DNA of 64,000 bases from Combretum micranthum (GCA_024138025.1 JAMXBD010001245.1:310001-374000); one strand, 5' to 3'. Counted from the stretch's first letter, positions 1 to 12,797 are shown. Notes: generated by a model from the sequence alone, not told the origin. Program-made: numbers and translations.

Positions 1-432
1 AAAGTTATTAATTTAAAAAATAAAATAAATAAGATAATTGTAAAAATAATGAATTATAATAAAAAAATTAGAATCTTTTAAAATAAAAAAGAAGAGATTT
101 AGGATTATTTAAAAGGTTCATAAAAAAATGTTTTTTGTATTTACTAGATGTTTTGTTATTATAATTAAAAAATTATATGTTTTAATAAGTATATCTGATA
201 AATACTTCGGCTTGCCTTACACATCAACAATGCACAAGACATAACCTTTTAATGTTTAGGTCTCATGTAATAACTGACAAATGAAAACAACTTGAATGAC
301 TCACAACTTTAAAATCTATGGTATATCACCTACTATATAATGTTGATCAATTTAAAAGTTAGAAAAAGGTAATCTATTTAAATTATTACATAATTACAGG
401 CAGATTTTCAAACACATGTTGCTTATTAATTT
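1..432. other. AT-rich DNA without recognised features
   Basis: Low-complexity AT-rich sequence. No open frame with protein-like composition and no repeat recognised. Confidence 0.6.
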
Positions 433-738
433 TAGGAATAATGTCACATATGGTATCTAAACTTTGACAAAATATACAATTAGATAACTAAATTTTGAAA
501 ATGATTAATTTAGTAACTGACCTTTGAAATTGATCAATTTGGTATTTGAAAAACTTTAAAATTGATTAGTTTCATACCTAAAAAAACTTGATGGAGGTAT
601 TGTTAGTATGTATGAAATTTTTTTAGTACTAAATTTGTTAATTTCAAAGTTTTAGTATTAAATTGATCAATTTCAAACTTCAAGTATCCAATTATATATT
701 TTGGCAAAGTCCAAGTACCATTTATGACATTAACCCTA
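433..738. mobile_element. Foldback MITE, GGTACCTAA family
   Basis: The two halves are inverted copies of each other: TAGGAATAATGTCACATATGG... at the left pairs with ...CATTTATGACATTAACCCTA at the right. The homology continues through ACAAAATATACAATTAG and TTGAAATTGATCAATTT. No clear target duplication. The same family occurs at 7441, 14237, 32715 and 47062. Confidence 0.7.
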
Positions 739-2341
739 TTTTTATTATGTTTTAAAATTATCTTATTTTATTTATATATTCTTTAAATTAATATTTGTTT
801 ACCAATTAAATTGTGCTCACAAAAAGTTAACAGCCTTAGATAAGGAACTCATTTGTTAACTTTACAAAGGTCGAGGATTAAAATAGAGAAAAAAAAAGAA
901 AAAGAAAAAGATTAGAACTCATATAAAAAATGGTGAAATTTTGAGATTTAAAATGTACTTTTTTTCTAACTTATTAAAACTATAAATAAAAGGTGACATT
1001 ATAGTGATGTAATAAGTAACTTTATAATCTAAACAATCTTAATAATTAATTTGGAAAATTGAGAGGATGGAAATTGAGAGATTCATTTCCAATGAAGGAA
1101 TATGTAAGGGGATTAAAGTTGAGACATTAGAGATCCCATGAATCACATATATGATTAATAATTCAATTCGTTTTAAGCAAAACCTCCCCAAAAGTTGGAA
1201 TCGCATCCCTTTGCTAGGATTGAATTAAAATCATAATTGGTCTTCTCATTAAAAGTATCATAATCAGAATTTTTAATTTGCTCTATATGTTTATATATGT
1301 GAACAGGTTTCTTAGTTAATTTATTAAATTAACCCCTCTAATTGTTTAATATTACACACGTGTGCTCCTTGACCCTTGTATCATGGCAAGTTGCCTTTTG
1401 CTTGGGTTGTAAAAATATACCATTTTTATGTGATTAATACTATCTAATTTGTAGGGAAGGCAATAAATTTAGCTACACAAATTTTAATGAAGTAACTAAG
1501 GAATCTGCAAAATAAAACAAAGGACCAGCTTGACAGTCACAAAATGGTAGTAGGTCCACCCTGGGTCACACAAACTATAACATTTTGAGAATTTTTCTCC
1601 TATTAGAATATCTTTATCGCTGGAACTTGGTGGAAATTTCAAGGGATATGTGTGATGTAGTAGTTGCTTGTGCAATAAAATGGGTTAGTTAGAAACCAAA
1701 GTTGTTTAAGTAAGCGAGTCTCTCATTCTTCCTCTCATTAATTCTTTCACACTTATTTAATCTCTATAATATATATATATATATATATAAATATTATTTT
1801 AAAATAATAAAAAAAATGGGATCTATAAAAATTTTTAAAAATGTAGATAAGTAACTCTATCTTAAAGTGACCATGTGGATAAAGTAGAGAGTTGTTTAAT
1901 AGAGAGAATTGCTTTAGATACTGACATGATATTTTAAGTAACTCTTAAGCAACTTGAGGATAAAGATAATCTTACCAACTTTTTATTGTGTATAATGCTA
2001 GCTTATCATAAAGGAAAATTATACTACCGGCTTGCTGGCAGTACCGGAGCCAACAAACTGGCTAGAGATGATAGAAAAGCATTTTTTTTAGTGCAATTGC
2101 ATATATTATTACAACCTCAACAATAATCAACTTGGTCTTAGTTTTCTAGTGTGCTTAATAAATATTTTGGTACAAGAAACTTTGACTGGTCCTGGAGTTT
2201 GATTGCCATCGAAACTTTCCAAAATATGGTTCTTTAAACAAGCTAAATCCAAGTATGTTTGATGCCAAGGTAGCAATCAAAGCAGATCTTCATGATAATT
2301 CATTTGCAACCATATTTGCATTCTCCTTCTTATAGCAACAA
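739..2341. other. Intergenic, no gene seen
   Basis: AT-rich, with an (AT)n run near 1770-1790. No frame of note on either strand and no splice-linked exons recognised. Confidence 0.6.
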
Positions 2342-2636
2342 TAAGGTAAATTATACTAAAAGGTATTAACAATTGGGATAAGTTTATTTAAGGTATCAAA
2401 GTTTTGTATAGTTAAAAAATGTATAATCGTTTTGCAAAGTGTATTAAATAAGGTATCAAGGCTTTGCAAAGTTCATTTGGATATCAATGTTTGAGTTAGT
2501 TTTCAACTAAATCTCTTTAATTTTTCATTAATGGTCAATTATTAATACTTTATTTGACTCATTTCATCAAATATTGATACTTTTTTTTTTAAATAAACTT
2601 ACCCAACATTAATACTTTTTTTATATAGTCTACCCT
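2342..2636. mobile_element. Inverted-repeat MITE
   Basis: Left end TAAGGTAAATTATACTAAAA with AAGTATTAA-type and AAGTTTATTTAA words is mirrored at the right end (rc TAGGGTAGACTATATAAAA). Inverted arms are about 70 bases, with AT-rich filler between. Internal words (GGTATCAA) differ from the GGTACCTAA family. No coding capacity. Confidence 0.6.
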
Positions 2637-3239
2637 ATTAACAATATAGGCAAAACAATCAAGGAGTTCTACCCCTCGTCTCTTTTGAACAACTTCTATT
2701 GCCTGTCTAGGTACTTCAATGATTGAAGGTTAGCTGTGATAATAACATACTTTGAAGCAAATAATGCTAGCAAACGCAAAATTCTCTAATAGAGAGTTCC
2801 TGCTAAGCTACTTCTCCTACATCAAAACATGTTCAATACCAATTTTTGATATATCACATTTAGGCTCGAATGTTTTATTGAAAGTAGAGATAATGTAGGT
2901 AAAGAAATAAGCCTCCTTTTGATCTCCTTAAAACTCTTATGCTTTCTCACTCCATCTGAAATTTATATATTTTATTGTAAGCTTTGTTGATTGGAGCTAA
3001 AATATATTGTAGGTTATTTACTAATGATTAATAAAGAGACAAATCAGTTAAATTTTTTGGCATTAAATGTAGAATGTGGAATTGGCTACTCTAGAATTGC
3101 CTCAATCGATTTGCTTTAACTCCTCCTTTTAACAAAACAAACCTTAAAAAGACTACTTCTAGCTGGTAGAATGTACATTTTTTTGAGATTTTGATACAAG
3201 TACTCATCTTTTAGAACTAGAATTACCGATGTCAAATGC

Positions 3240-3630
3240 TTGTAATGAGAGTTCATTTACCTTACATAGTCCTAGACAGTCAATTCATCCACTTATCTCT
3301 TGAGTTCCTTGACTTCTTCAAGATTCATATTATAAGTTGGTTCCTTAGGCAATAGTAACCCAAGAGAAAGATCATTGTTACGATGCTCAAGGTGTTTCAC
3401 AAGAGGTAATCCCTTAAGCAACTCCATTGGGAAAACATTTTAGAACTCCTTCGATAGTTTTTAAATGACTTATAGGATCAGAACATTAGGTTCTTTGTTA
3501 GGAACTTGTTGACTAAACATGTATTTGAGTTCTTTGAAGTTAATCACTCTTTAAACTTCTCCTTGAGTCAAAAGGAAAAATAATAATGAAAGATATGCTA
3601 TAACTTTGCCTCTTTAAGAACTAAATTTTC
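3240..3630 (-). pseudogene. Ty3/gypsy protease-RT junction relic
   Basis: On the minus strand a broken reading shows NVFPMELLKGLPLVKHLEHR and then EPTYNMNLEEVKELKR and VDELTV. These are the conserved opening phrases of Ty3/gypsy reverse transcriptase (VFP..LPKGLPP.R...H and P.YRM...E..EL...). Stops interrupt it. No palm domain follows recognisably, and no LTR is seen nearby. 2650-3200 downstream might hold more of the same element but is too decayed to call. Confidence 0.7.
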
Positions 3631-3713
3631 CTTCTATGTTTAATTTGCAGTTCTTTAACTTACAATCAAGGCAAAAACATTAAATCACATCATGTCAATG
3701 ACCAGTAATAGCT

Positions 3714-4060
3714 TGGGAAAATGCCTCTTTTGATGCCTGAATTTTAACGAATGGACAATTACATATATGAATTTTTTTAAAGTCCAATTTCATATCTAAT
3801 TGAACTTTTCGTGACCCTAAACGCCACCCCACTTATCGTTGCATGATACGTGTCCAATTACTTTAAGAAATAATAAACGAGTAGATAGTAAAAGGGACAT
3901 AAAAAGTTTGATTAGGCATGACATTGATCTTTTCAAAAGTTTATGTATCTAAAAAGGATACGAAAAGTTTAATTAGATATAAAATTTAGCTTTTTAAAAT
4001 TTTAGGTACCTAATTATCCATTTCGTCAAAATTTAAGTACTATAATGAGCTTTTTCCCTA
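3714..4060. mobile_element. Foldback MITE
   Basis: Left arm TTGGGAAAATGCCTCTTTTG pairs with the right-end reverse complement TAGGGAAAAAGCTCATTATA. The homology runs inward through GAATTTTAACGAATGGA and TAATTGAACTTTTCGT. Arms are over 100 bases, with a short GC-richer centre (CGCCACCCCACTT). No target duplication confirmed. Confidence 0.65.
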
Positions 4061-4499
4061 ATATCTTTTTCATCAGTTGTATGAATTGATACTTATGAGC
4101 TATTTATGCCTATTATAGTTTTCATTGGGAAAATTTACTAAAAGGGCGTGTGCTTTCTCTCTTTTTTATATTAATATTTAGTGGGTTTTCCATTTCGCAC
4201 CAATTTTGTATTTTCTTTTTATTTTTATTTCAAGACCTAGCTTTGGATGACACTGGCAATAACAAGTGACAAGGACCCTTTAGGTCAACATTTACAATTT
4301 AGGTCCTAATACGAAAAATGAAAAATAAAAAAAGGAAAAAATGAAAAGTACTTCCCATGATACTAAGGGACTATTTAAGTATTTATGACGGCTGTAGTTT
4401 TATCGGGTACCACCCATGAATCACTTTTTTTTTTTTTTTTGAATTCCCATGAATCTACTTAATATATACTTTGGAACTATTTATATTAACAAACAAAAG

Positions 4500-5030
4500 A
4501 TATTGAGATATAAAAAGGTGGTTGTCGTCGTAGTAGTCGTCGTCGTTATTATTTTTATTAATCACATTCATATTTCTTGCTGTTTTTGTTTGACCTTTCC
4601 ATTTTCATGATTCATGAAGAATAAAATCAGCATCACGAATAAACATAACACAAATCATTTTCATTCGAAAAATTGTGTGTAAATATTATGCCTTAGGATG
4701 TATTCTTAAAACATATAAATATATATATATATTTATAAATATTTATGAAGCTCTACTCAATTTGAATAGAATACAAAAAAAGAGAAATCGCAATGAAAAA
4801 GAATATAGATGATTTATATCTAAAAATAGGAATTTATTTAATTCCACTACCGATCTTTCTTTTTGGGTTGCAAATGATATATATTTGTTTAGCATATACG
4901 TGTTGCACATATGTTTTATATATTTTAATAAATCATATCTTTTTTTATTGGCAATTTTCATTCTTGTTAGTTTATTTTAAAATGATATGAAAATTAACAA
5001 GTATTTATTTTATTGGTATGTGGACTTATA
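4500..5030. repeat. Diverged third copy of the segment B repeat
   Basis: AATATAGATGATTTATATC, the TTTTTGGGT(T/C)G motif, ATATATATTTGTTT and AAAATGATATG follow in the same order as in 15640-15900 and 16720-16980. More divergence is seen than between B and B'. So B belongs to a dispersed family. The 65- and 72-codon frames here are chance openings in it. Confidence 0.65.
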
Positions 5031-7440
5031 ATTAACTAAGTATTGTGGGGCATGCACAAAAGTAAGGAGGAAATTGTAGCATTTTCAAAAAGTAAAGTGT
5101 TTACTTTTCTTTCAAAAATTTATAGAGGTGGTGGATCCTCATAAATTAAGTATTATAGGTCTTTAAACTTACAAGCCCGTTACGACCCTTCATCAAACCT
5201 ACCTCTTTCTCTCTCTCCTTCAATGATATTTGACACATGTTAGATGCTTAGTAGGTCTCCCATCCATGGCATCACAAGAATCAACATAGTTAAATGGCGT
5301 AATAGAAATAGTTACTAAAAAGTTTGATTGAGAATATACACACTAACTTTTCTCCTTAATCTTGTATCCAAGATACTGTACATTTAGGGCTAAATTCATC
5401 ATCCTTGGTCCATTTTCCATTCCTCTAGCATATTATAAAAAAATAAACATTAACTCCTACAATAAGAATCTGGTGTTAGTCCCTTTCTAGTGCTTTTGAA
5501 TTAGGAAGATCACTAGCTTTTTAAGAATTATTAAAGAAGCTTTTTGAGGAGGATTAAGTTGCATCAATAACCAATAATATCGTTTTCACGATTGTATGAT
5601 ATGATACTATACGGTTGTAGTTTTTTTTATACTTCCTATGAATCCTCTTAATATATATTCTAAGGAACTATTTTTAACTTACTACATCAATCCCACATAA
5701 ATATATCATGTTGGATACTTCTCATGATCCTCTTATTATGTCACTCACCTCGAAATAATGTCACATAAAGATTAAAATTGTCTTGTTAGCATTACTAGTA
5801 CATAAACATAATCAACAAGTAGTTTTAATGGTAAAATATTAATTAAGCCAGTATGAGCTTCTAAATAAATCAAGCACATAAAATGAATAAGGTATTCACT
5901 TATAACCTTATTCAAATTATTTTACTTTATATACGTATACATACATATATATATATATATGTTAAGATATATGTTTTGGAATGACCTAAACAACTGTTTA
6001 AAAGAAAAAAAAAATCTAATTTATTAATGCTTTTTTCTTTTGTCAATCTCTTTCAAAACAAGAATAATGGGTCATTTAGACCAGTAGCATCTCCTCCCCC
6101 TTCGTTCTTCTTTTCCTTTTTTCTTTCCCCTTTCTTTCTTTTTATTTTTAAATGGATGTCACGACTCAGAATTAAAAGTTCATGCTTGGTATTGATCCAC
6201 CATGAAAATATGGTCCACCAGTCCAGCATTGATATTTTCCCTTTTGGAGTTTGGTTGCTGTCACATGCCTTAAAATTGAAAGTACTGCATTTCAACAAGC
6301 GACAGACCACATTGTCCCTCTCAAGACCGTCAATTATTGATCCAATTGCTCGTTTCTAATTTAAAAGTCTAAGCGGTTTCAAACAATTCGTACCAACAGC
6401 CAGTAATTTGATAAATGTCATCGTCTCAAGACTGGTTTATGCTGTACTTTTTCAATGCTAAACAGTGTCAAACCATACTATGGGCAATTTAGATTTTTGG
6501 TTTTTATTTGTATCTTATTTATACTTTATGTAAATTTATTTTTTGTAATTTATTTATGAGTAAAAATATTTATATTTTATCTCTATTCATTTTTTTTTTA
6601 TAAATATCAGTTTGAAACAGATAAAAAAATAAGATGTTATAACGACAAAATATAGATAACACAAACAAACCCTAAATAAAATTGATCTTTAAAGATAAAA
6701 ATTTTATGACGAAAAACTGATAAATAAGTTATATTTTTATAACAGCCCAAAAATAAGGGACGTTAGCTAGTGTGTAAGTCCCTTATGAACAGGAAAGGAA
6801 AGCAAAAATAATTCTCATATGGCCTATTAGTCATTTATTTGCTTTACTATCAACCATTATTGAGTTAGGTTCTTACCTTAAATTGACATTCCGAATGGAC
6901 ATTGGACACACAAAATCTAGAGATGTTTACGTTACTCTAACGAGAACTAACCACAATGATATTGAAATTGACATCATCCCACTATTGTGGCAACCTAAAC
7001 TCCATTATTAAGCATATTCAAGCTTCAAACATCAAAGTATATATTCATCGCGTTCCATAAGGATGTTGGAGGTAGGTTTTTCAATCATGGAAAGCTGAAA
7101 GATGGATCATCATGACACTATTCCTTAAATGCATTAAACTATTCTACCCCACTACCTTCCATATATTATTGAGATATTTTGGTAATAATATTCTATTTCC
7201 TGTTAACTTTTTGCACTCATCCTTTGGATATTCTAATATTTCTCAATAACGAGCAATTGGATTGCTAAAATTCAATATTTTTAGGCAAACAAACCTAATT
7301 CAGCTAGTTCTGTTTTTCGGTCGATAAATTCAGTTAGTTCAACCATTTGAAATTGTTATTTTCCTTAGAAGGATAAAAATGTTATATCAAATGTCCTTAC
7401 CGTACAAAAAAAAAAAAAAAAAAAGAAAGAAGAATAAAAA
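5031..7440. other. Intergenic, no gene seen
   Basis: AT-rich. 5600-5690 repeats about 80 bases of 4390-4490 (GGTTGTAGTTTT, CCCATGAATC.TCTTAATATATA). The 110-codon frame at 6027 is mostly F/S/P from CT-rich DNA and is not credible. 6490-6680 ends AACAAACCCTAAA and may be a decayed Tourist-like element. Confidence 0.5.
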
Positions 7441-7592
7441 AGGTAAATGTTGCAAATGGTACCTAAACAGACAAAATATGCAATTAGATAATTACTTTAA
7501 AATGGATCAATTTAATTAGACTTTGAAAATGATAATCTAATATCTAAATTGATTAATTTTAAAGCTTAGTTACTATTTGCAACATCAACCTA
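7441..7592. mobile_element. Short GGTACCTAA-family foldback MITE
   Basis: AAATGTTGCAAATGGTACC at the left is mirrored by the rc of TAGTTACTATTTGCAACATC at the right, with TTGATCAATTT-like words inside. About 150 bases, a shortened member of the 433-738 family. Confidence 0.55.
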
Positions 7593-8539
7593 AGAAAAAA
7601 AACTGACTACAATTAAGATTGTAAGATTATAGTTTGTCTAGAATATAAATGTTTTAAATTCTCTCAAAATTACATTAACATACATTTGATTAACTAGAAT
7701 AGAATGATATGGAAAGGTATTATTGCTTTATTTTATAGTTAAGGATATTTTTGGAACAAAATATGATTTTTGTTAGGAATAGTCATTCTTCCAGTAAAGT
7801 GAAATATGAACTTTTTATCTATTTCGTATTATATGGAATAAACATTCTTTTGATAAAATTTTTTTGCTAGGCAAACGAAAAAATGGATATTCCGTAATAA
7901 TAAATGTGAAATACCAATTCCATTCTATTGAACCAAAAAAGAATAATATGAAAATAAGTAAGCTTTGTAGAGTGATGTGGATGTAGCTCGATTAAATTGA
8001 ATTATTGGGAATTCGATAAAAGAGAAAAGCTTCAAACACCTATTCCGAAAGAGGTAATCTAGCGGAAATAGTAAAGGGAAAAGAAATGAGAATTCTTAAA
8101 ATTCTCGATTTAGTCGAATGAATGAATACCTCAGCTAAATTTTACTAAAACTATATATATTTACTGCTACCCTATTAATTGTGTACTTTCTATAATTTTG
8201 AATTATAACTTTATAGATCTTTAGATGATTGAAATCTACCACTATTTTATATGATTATTATATATTAAAATGTCGATAGCATGTGATCTATAAGGCGTTG
8301 GCTCTACCATAGAATTTTTCATTGAGAAGCCCTTATGACATGTTTGTAATTCTAAATAGTAATGTACCCAAAATGGTATTTTGATTTCGATATTTATTTC
8401 CTTTCCTTTCTTATGTTTGTATGTAAAAACTAGAATCACAATTCCAACTTTTAGAGATAAGTTGATTCCATTCCATTTTTATTATTAGAATTTAAAAACA
8501 AAAGATTTTTAGTATATGATGTTTCTAGGAATTAAAATA
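7593..8539. other. Intergenic, left flank of the copia element
   Basis: AT-rich non-coding sequence with no recognised element or gene. Confidence 0.55.
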
Positions 8540-9177
8540 TGTTAGGAAAAATCTCCCATTAGTTGGAAACGATCACAACAATTTTTTCTTTTGCCTGCAA
8601 TGATCACAACACAATAAACAAAATATAGAATTAAAAAAAATACATCGGGAATTATGTAGAAAACCCTAATTTGGGAAAAACCACGGACCTCTGCATAAAT
8701 TTTTTCACTCTTAACAATGGGATATAGTTTTTCTTCACTAGTGGATCATAACAAATCTTCACTACAATGGTGGATCTCAATAATAGGATCGAGCTCTATC
8801 TCTCTAGAGTTTTCTCTAGGTTTTAGGTAACAAGTGATAATCCAAAAAAAAAAAAAAAACAAGGATTATTTATACCAAAAGATAAAGGGAAAATACACAA
8901 CAAACATAGGTTGCAAATTAAAATAAACCTGGTAGTTCTTGGCCTTTGTTGTTACACCGTGGCTTTGACATAGCCTTGCCCAATGCATGCTCTCAAAAAT
9001 GTCTAATTTCAAGGCGCCTTAAAGGCGGTGGTGTATAGTCTCCAGTGGCTAATGTACATGTTTCAATCCTTTTGTTTTGCATAAATCTCCTTATTTTCCA
9101 AGTCTTCTTCTAAGTATATGTAATGTACTTAGGATTTCTTATTATAGACCCATATGAGTTGGATCTAATTCAAAAAA
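8540..9177 (-). repeat. 3' LTR of the copia element
   Basis: Matches 13248-13969 throughout: same opening (TGTTA.GAAAAATC), same AACCACGG and GTGGATC segments, same end region (CATATGAGTTGGATCTA). It is about 85 bases shorter and clearly diverged. The end next to the polypurine tract has lost the clean ...CCAACA terminus, reading TTCAAAAAA instead. Confidence 0.85.
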
Positions 9178-9190
9178 CTCCCCCTTCAAC
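9178..9190 (-). other. Polypurine tract of the copia element
   Basis: Minus strand reads GTTGAAGGGGGAG immediately before the 3' LTR and right after the polyprotein stop codon (TGA at 9193-9191, preceded by EPPI). This is the expected place for plus-strand priming. Confidence 0.8.
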
Positions 9191-10336
9191 TCATATGGGG
9201 GGTTCTATCACACCTACTGTCTGTTGCAACAAACGAGTTTGTCTTTGGATAAAGCCTTAGTCATCATATGAAGCATTATCATAGTATAGATCTTCTCTAG
9301 CTTCAAAAGCTTTGATTGTAAGATATCTCGAATCCAATGATATCTGACATCAATATGTTTGGATCTGGAATGGAATGTGGGATTCTTATTGAGATGTGTA
9401 GCACTCTGGTTATCACAAAATACCGTCAAATCTTCTTGCTCTTGACCTATTCTTCTAAAAATTTCTTCATCTACAAGTCTTCCTTGCAAGTTTCAATCAC
9501 AACTATATTCTGCTTCAGTGGTGGCATAGTGCAACACATTTTTTGCAACATAGATTTGCAAGACACCACTCCTCCTGCATATTAATCATGTAACTGAAGT
9601 AGACTTCCTAGAATCAAGATCTCTAGCCATATTAGCATTTGAAAACCCTTCTAATACATGTTTGCTACCATCAAATTGTAAACTTAACCTGGAAATGACC
9701 CTGAGATATTTGAGAATCTATTTATTAACACAGTCCAATGCTCTTTACCTAGATTCAAGGGATAGCGGCTAACCAAACCAATAACATGAGTAATATCCGG
9801 TTTAGTGCACACTATAGCATACATTAGACTCTTGTACTCAAGCAGGGGTTTCATCTCATCTTACATAGCTTTAACCCATTCTTTTTCCTACTCATGTACC
9901 ATGGCTTCTTGATAACATTCTGGCTCTCTCTTGTCTGTTAACATGATATACTCATCTGGATTGTATCTCACTAATGGTCTTTTATCTCTTGAAGATATCC
10001 TCCATTCAATTTGCTGATGAGGCTTTTGAGGCTTCTGAGGCTCTTCATCTGAATCTCCCACATCTCCTCTATTAGTAGGATCTTCAAGTGAGGGTATTGG
10101 ATCTACATTTGTAGGAATCTCATTTAAGGATTTCATTTTTTATGGATTCTCAATATCTTCAATGGTTTAGTCTTCAAGAAAGATCACATCTCTGCTCCTT
10201 AAAATCTTATTCTCTATAGGATCCCACAACCTATATCCATACTCATCATGTGCATAACCGAAAAAATGCACCACTTTGAATTTGCATCAAGTTTCACTCT
10301 TTCATCCTTGGGAATATGCACAAATGTCCTGCAAGT
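9191..10336 (-). pseudogene. copia pol remnant with integrase core and RT deleted
   Basis: On the minus strand, the sequence jumps from the pre-integrase region to TFVHIPKDERVKLD, which lies after the integrase core, so the catalytic core is missing (junction near 10330). After the linker (82 codons, 10136-9888) ending in CYQEAMVHE, it jumps from DEMKPLLEY to SLMYAIVCTKPDITHVIG near 9845. The main RT domain with its YVDD box is therefore absent. RNase H is recognisable: FCDNQSATHLNKNPTFHSRS and KHIDVRYHWIRD (9489-9214). Frame changes and stops throughout. It could not transpose without help from another element. Confidence 0.85.
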
Positions 10337-10339
10337 AAA

Positions 10340-11144
10340 CACATGTAAGTATTCCTAAAAAATATCTTTACCTTCACCAAAGTGACTATGATAACCTTCA
10401 TCATGAAGTTTCCCTATAGATATAAGGTTTAGACGGATATTTGGAACGTGTCTGACATCTCTAAGAATGAGCCTGTAACCAGTGTTAGTCTTTAAGAAAA
10501 TATTTCTAATGCCTACAATTTTTGATGTCTCAGTATTTCACATTCTAATATTGCCATAATCACTAACAATATAGGATGAGAAAAATTCACTATGTGCTGT
10601 CACATGAAAGGAGACACCTGGATCAATAACCTAATCACTATCATGACTAACAAGGCTAACACAATCCTCATCCAGAGTAACAATAATCACACCACCTGCT
10701 GCTGCAGTAGTAATGTCTTCATCTTTTTCTTCACCTTTACCTCTAACCTGCACTATCTTCCACATTCTATATTCCCTCTTGAAATGCCCTAGCTTGTCAC
10801 GGTAAAAACATTTGATATTTTTTCTTCATGATGTAGATCTTCCCCTGAATTTATCAGATCTATTAGATATATCATTTGAGCCTTTGTTCCTACTTTTACC
10901 ACATCTTTTTGGTTTGTCAGTAACAAGTGCCCGGGTCTTAGAACTTGTGCTCAAATCTTTCCTTCTGGCTTCTTCATTCATCAAGCTATCTTTCACCATT
11001 GTAATGGTGAGCTTTCCATTTAGAGCAGAAATACTAACAAATACCACAACTATCTCCCAACTTTCAGCCATTGAACTCAACAATAAAAGTGCTTGAATCT
11101 CATCTTCAAGCACAAGCTTCATAGCATATAACTAATTCACCACG
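10340..11144 (-). pseudogene. copia gag C-terminus and protease relic
   Basis: Continues gag on the far side of the solo LTR: KLVLEDEIQALLLLSSMAES and MVKDSLMNEEARRKD are conserved Gag phrases. A degraded zinc knuckle follows near 10770-10800, with only the GHFKRE part clear. Next comes a protease-like DWVIDPGVSFHVTAHSEFF, in which the DSG active-site serine appears as proline. The stretch ends with RHVPNIRLNLISIGKLHDEG, the entry to the integrase region. Several stops and frame changes. Confidence 0.85.
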
Positions 11145-11149
11145 TCTTG

Positions 11150-12797
11150 TGTTATGTTTGCTAATTTGGTTTTGATGATAACAAAATATGTATAAGTGTT
11201 TACTAACAAATTTATTAAGTGTGCAGTGCTTAAGCATGATCAAAGGGGTATGAAAATGTTTTTCAAAAGAGATTCAACTTAGAAAGTAATTTAGAATATG
11301 TTTAGGAAATTTTTTCAAGAACAAATGAATAGTCAGAAGGTCACTCAGAAGCTAAATTGCTAGTTTACAAGACATTTATAACAATCAGAAGGTAAATTAG
11401 AAAGTCAAGCTGCAACACGCAAAAAAGCTACAATATCATGAACAAAAATTACAAATCGATTTTGTTCAATTAATTCATTAATTTGAAGACCCAGCACCAA
11501 AGTTGAATGTATTTGGGTAGTACATTCAAATGTTCCAAGGGGTGTCAAGTTTACATTGAATTAAAAGTGTTATTCTTGAAGATTTAATATTTTGACAATA
11601 ATGATATTCAAGAATGATGTCAAGACAAGTCCAAGATACGTTTCAAATCTGTCATGAGAAGATTATCTGGTAAATCTATAAGATATCAAGGTCGTGTTTC
11701 AACAGAATTAAGGAATACAAATTCATAAAGACAACAAGGATAAGAGTCAGTTTTTTATTTAGGAATAAAAATATGTTTCAAGTGAACATTATCAGAAGTG
11801 AAGAAGTCAAATATCTACCCCAAAAGTTCGTCTACAAGATAAGGATTATTTTTCCAATTATCCCAGCTGTTGTATGATATTAAGTCTTCTAAGATTACGA
11901 TAATAACAATAACAATATAAGGGAACATATCATCTTCAAGTTTTAACTCTTAAAAGAAGTTCAAATTTTGAAGTACGAAAAATTAGCAAGGCTTATCCTT
12001 TTGTTTCTGTTACAGAGTTTCAAAATATATCAGGAGCAAAGTTTATCTTTTCCTAGCCATTGAGAATGAAGAATATATATAACAAACAGAGATTCAAATA
12101 CAACATTTAAGTGAAAAAGAACAAGTATAGAAAGCTACGAATTTCATTGAGTCAAATATTGTTATTCTATATTGTCTTCCTTATACTGAATTTCAGAGGA
12201 ACCTTTTACTCTTTATTCCTCACTTGATTTTGATTTGTACTTTGTGTGAGGTTGAGAGTTATAAGTAGGCTCAATAGATTGATTGTTAGCTTGAGGAAAA
12301 ATTTGGAGAATCAAGCTGAGTACATTATAGCCAAGTGCTTTGGCAAAGACATCTTATAACTTATTGATTGATTGGATATAGTGGAACATACCGGTGTAGA
12401 ATACCGAGTCCTTGGCTTGGTGCTAGAAAAGAGGACTGATGCTCAAGGCAAAACCTCTATAAATCGATTTTGCACTCTTTTCTCCCTTATCTCTCTTTAT
12501 TTCATGCATATTTAATTGTTTTTCTTAGCTGTGTTATATGCTCAGAAAGTTAATCAAATTGTAAAACTAGGAGTTTAACTTTGAAATTATTGTTTGATCT
12601 TTTGTAGGTTTGAGTAAACTCTTTTGATCCAAATTTTATTCAAAGATATTAGTTATTAAGTTTATTGTTTTAAAGAAAGTTTTAAAGCCATTAAAGTTTG
12701 AGTAATTAAGTGGTGTGAATTTATTTGAAATTTTGAGAATTAAATTTTTATTAATAACCAATTCACCCCCCTCTTGGTTATTCTTTTGGGACCAACA
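11150..12797 (+). mobile_element. Solo LTR (about 1.65 kb) inserted in the copia gag
   Basis: 1648 bases starting TGTTATGTTTGCTAATTTGG and ending TTCTTTTGGGACCAACA. It is flanked on both sides by TCTTG (11145-11149 and 12798-12802), a perfect 5-bp target duplication. The interrupted gag reads on across the junction. No primer site, gag or pol is present, so this is one LTR left by recombination. A TATATATAA near 12073 fits a + strand promoter. The opening and the CACCCCCCTCTTGG-type end resemble Maximus/SIRE-class copia LTRs; that assignment is from memory of the family. Confidence 0.9.

Noticed and set aside
433..738. MicroRNA precursor from the long hairpin
   Set aside because: The arms are too long and belong to a multicopy foldback family; no sign of a single-locus miRNA.
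6027..6359. 110-codon plus frame rich in F, S and P
   Set aside because: Low-complexity product from CT-rich DNA with an equally open frame on the other strand; no motif.
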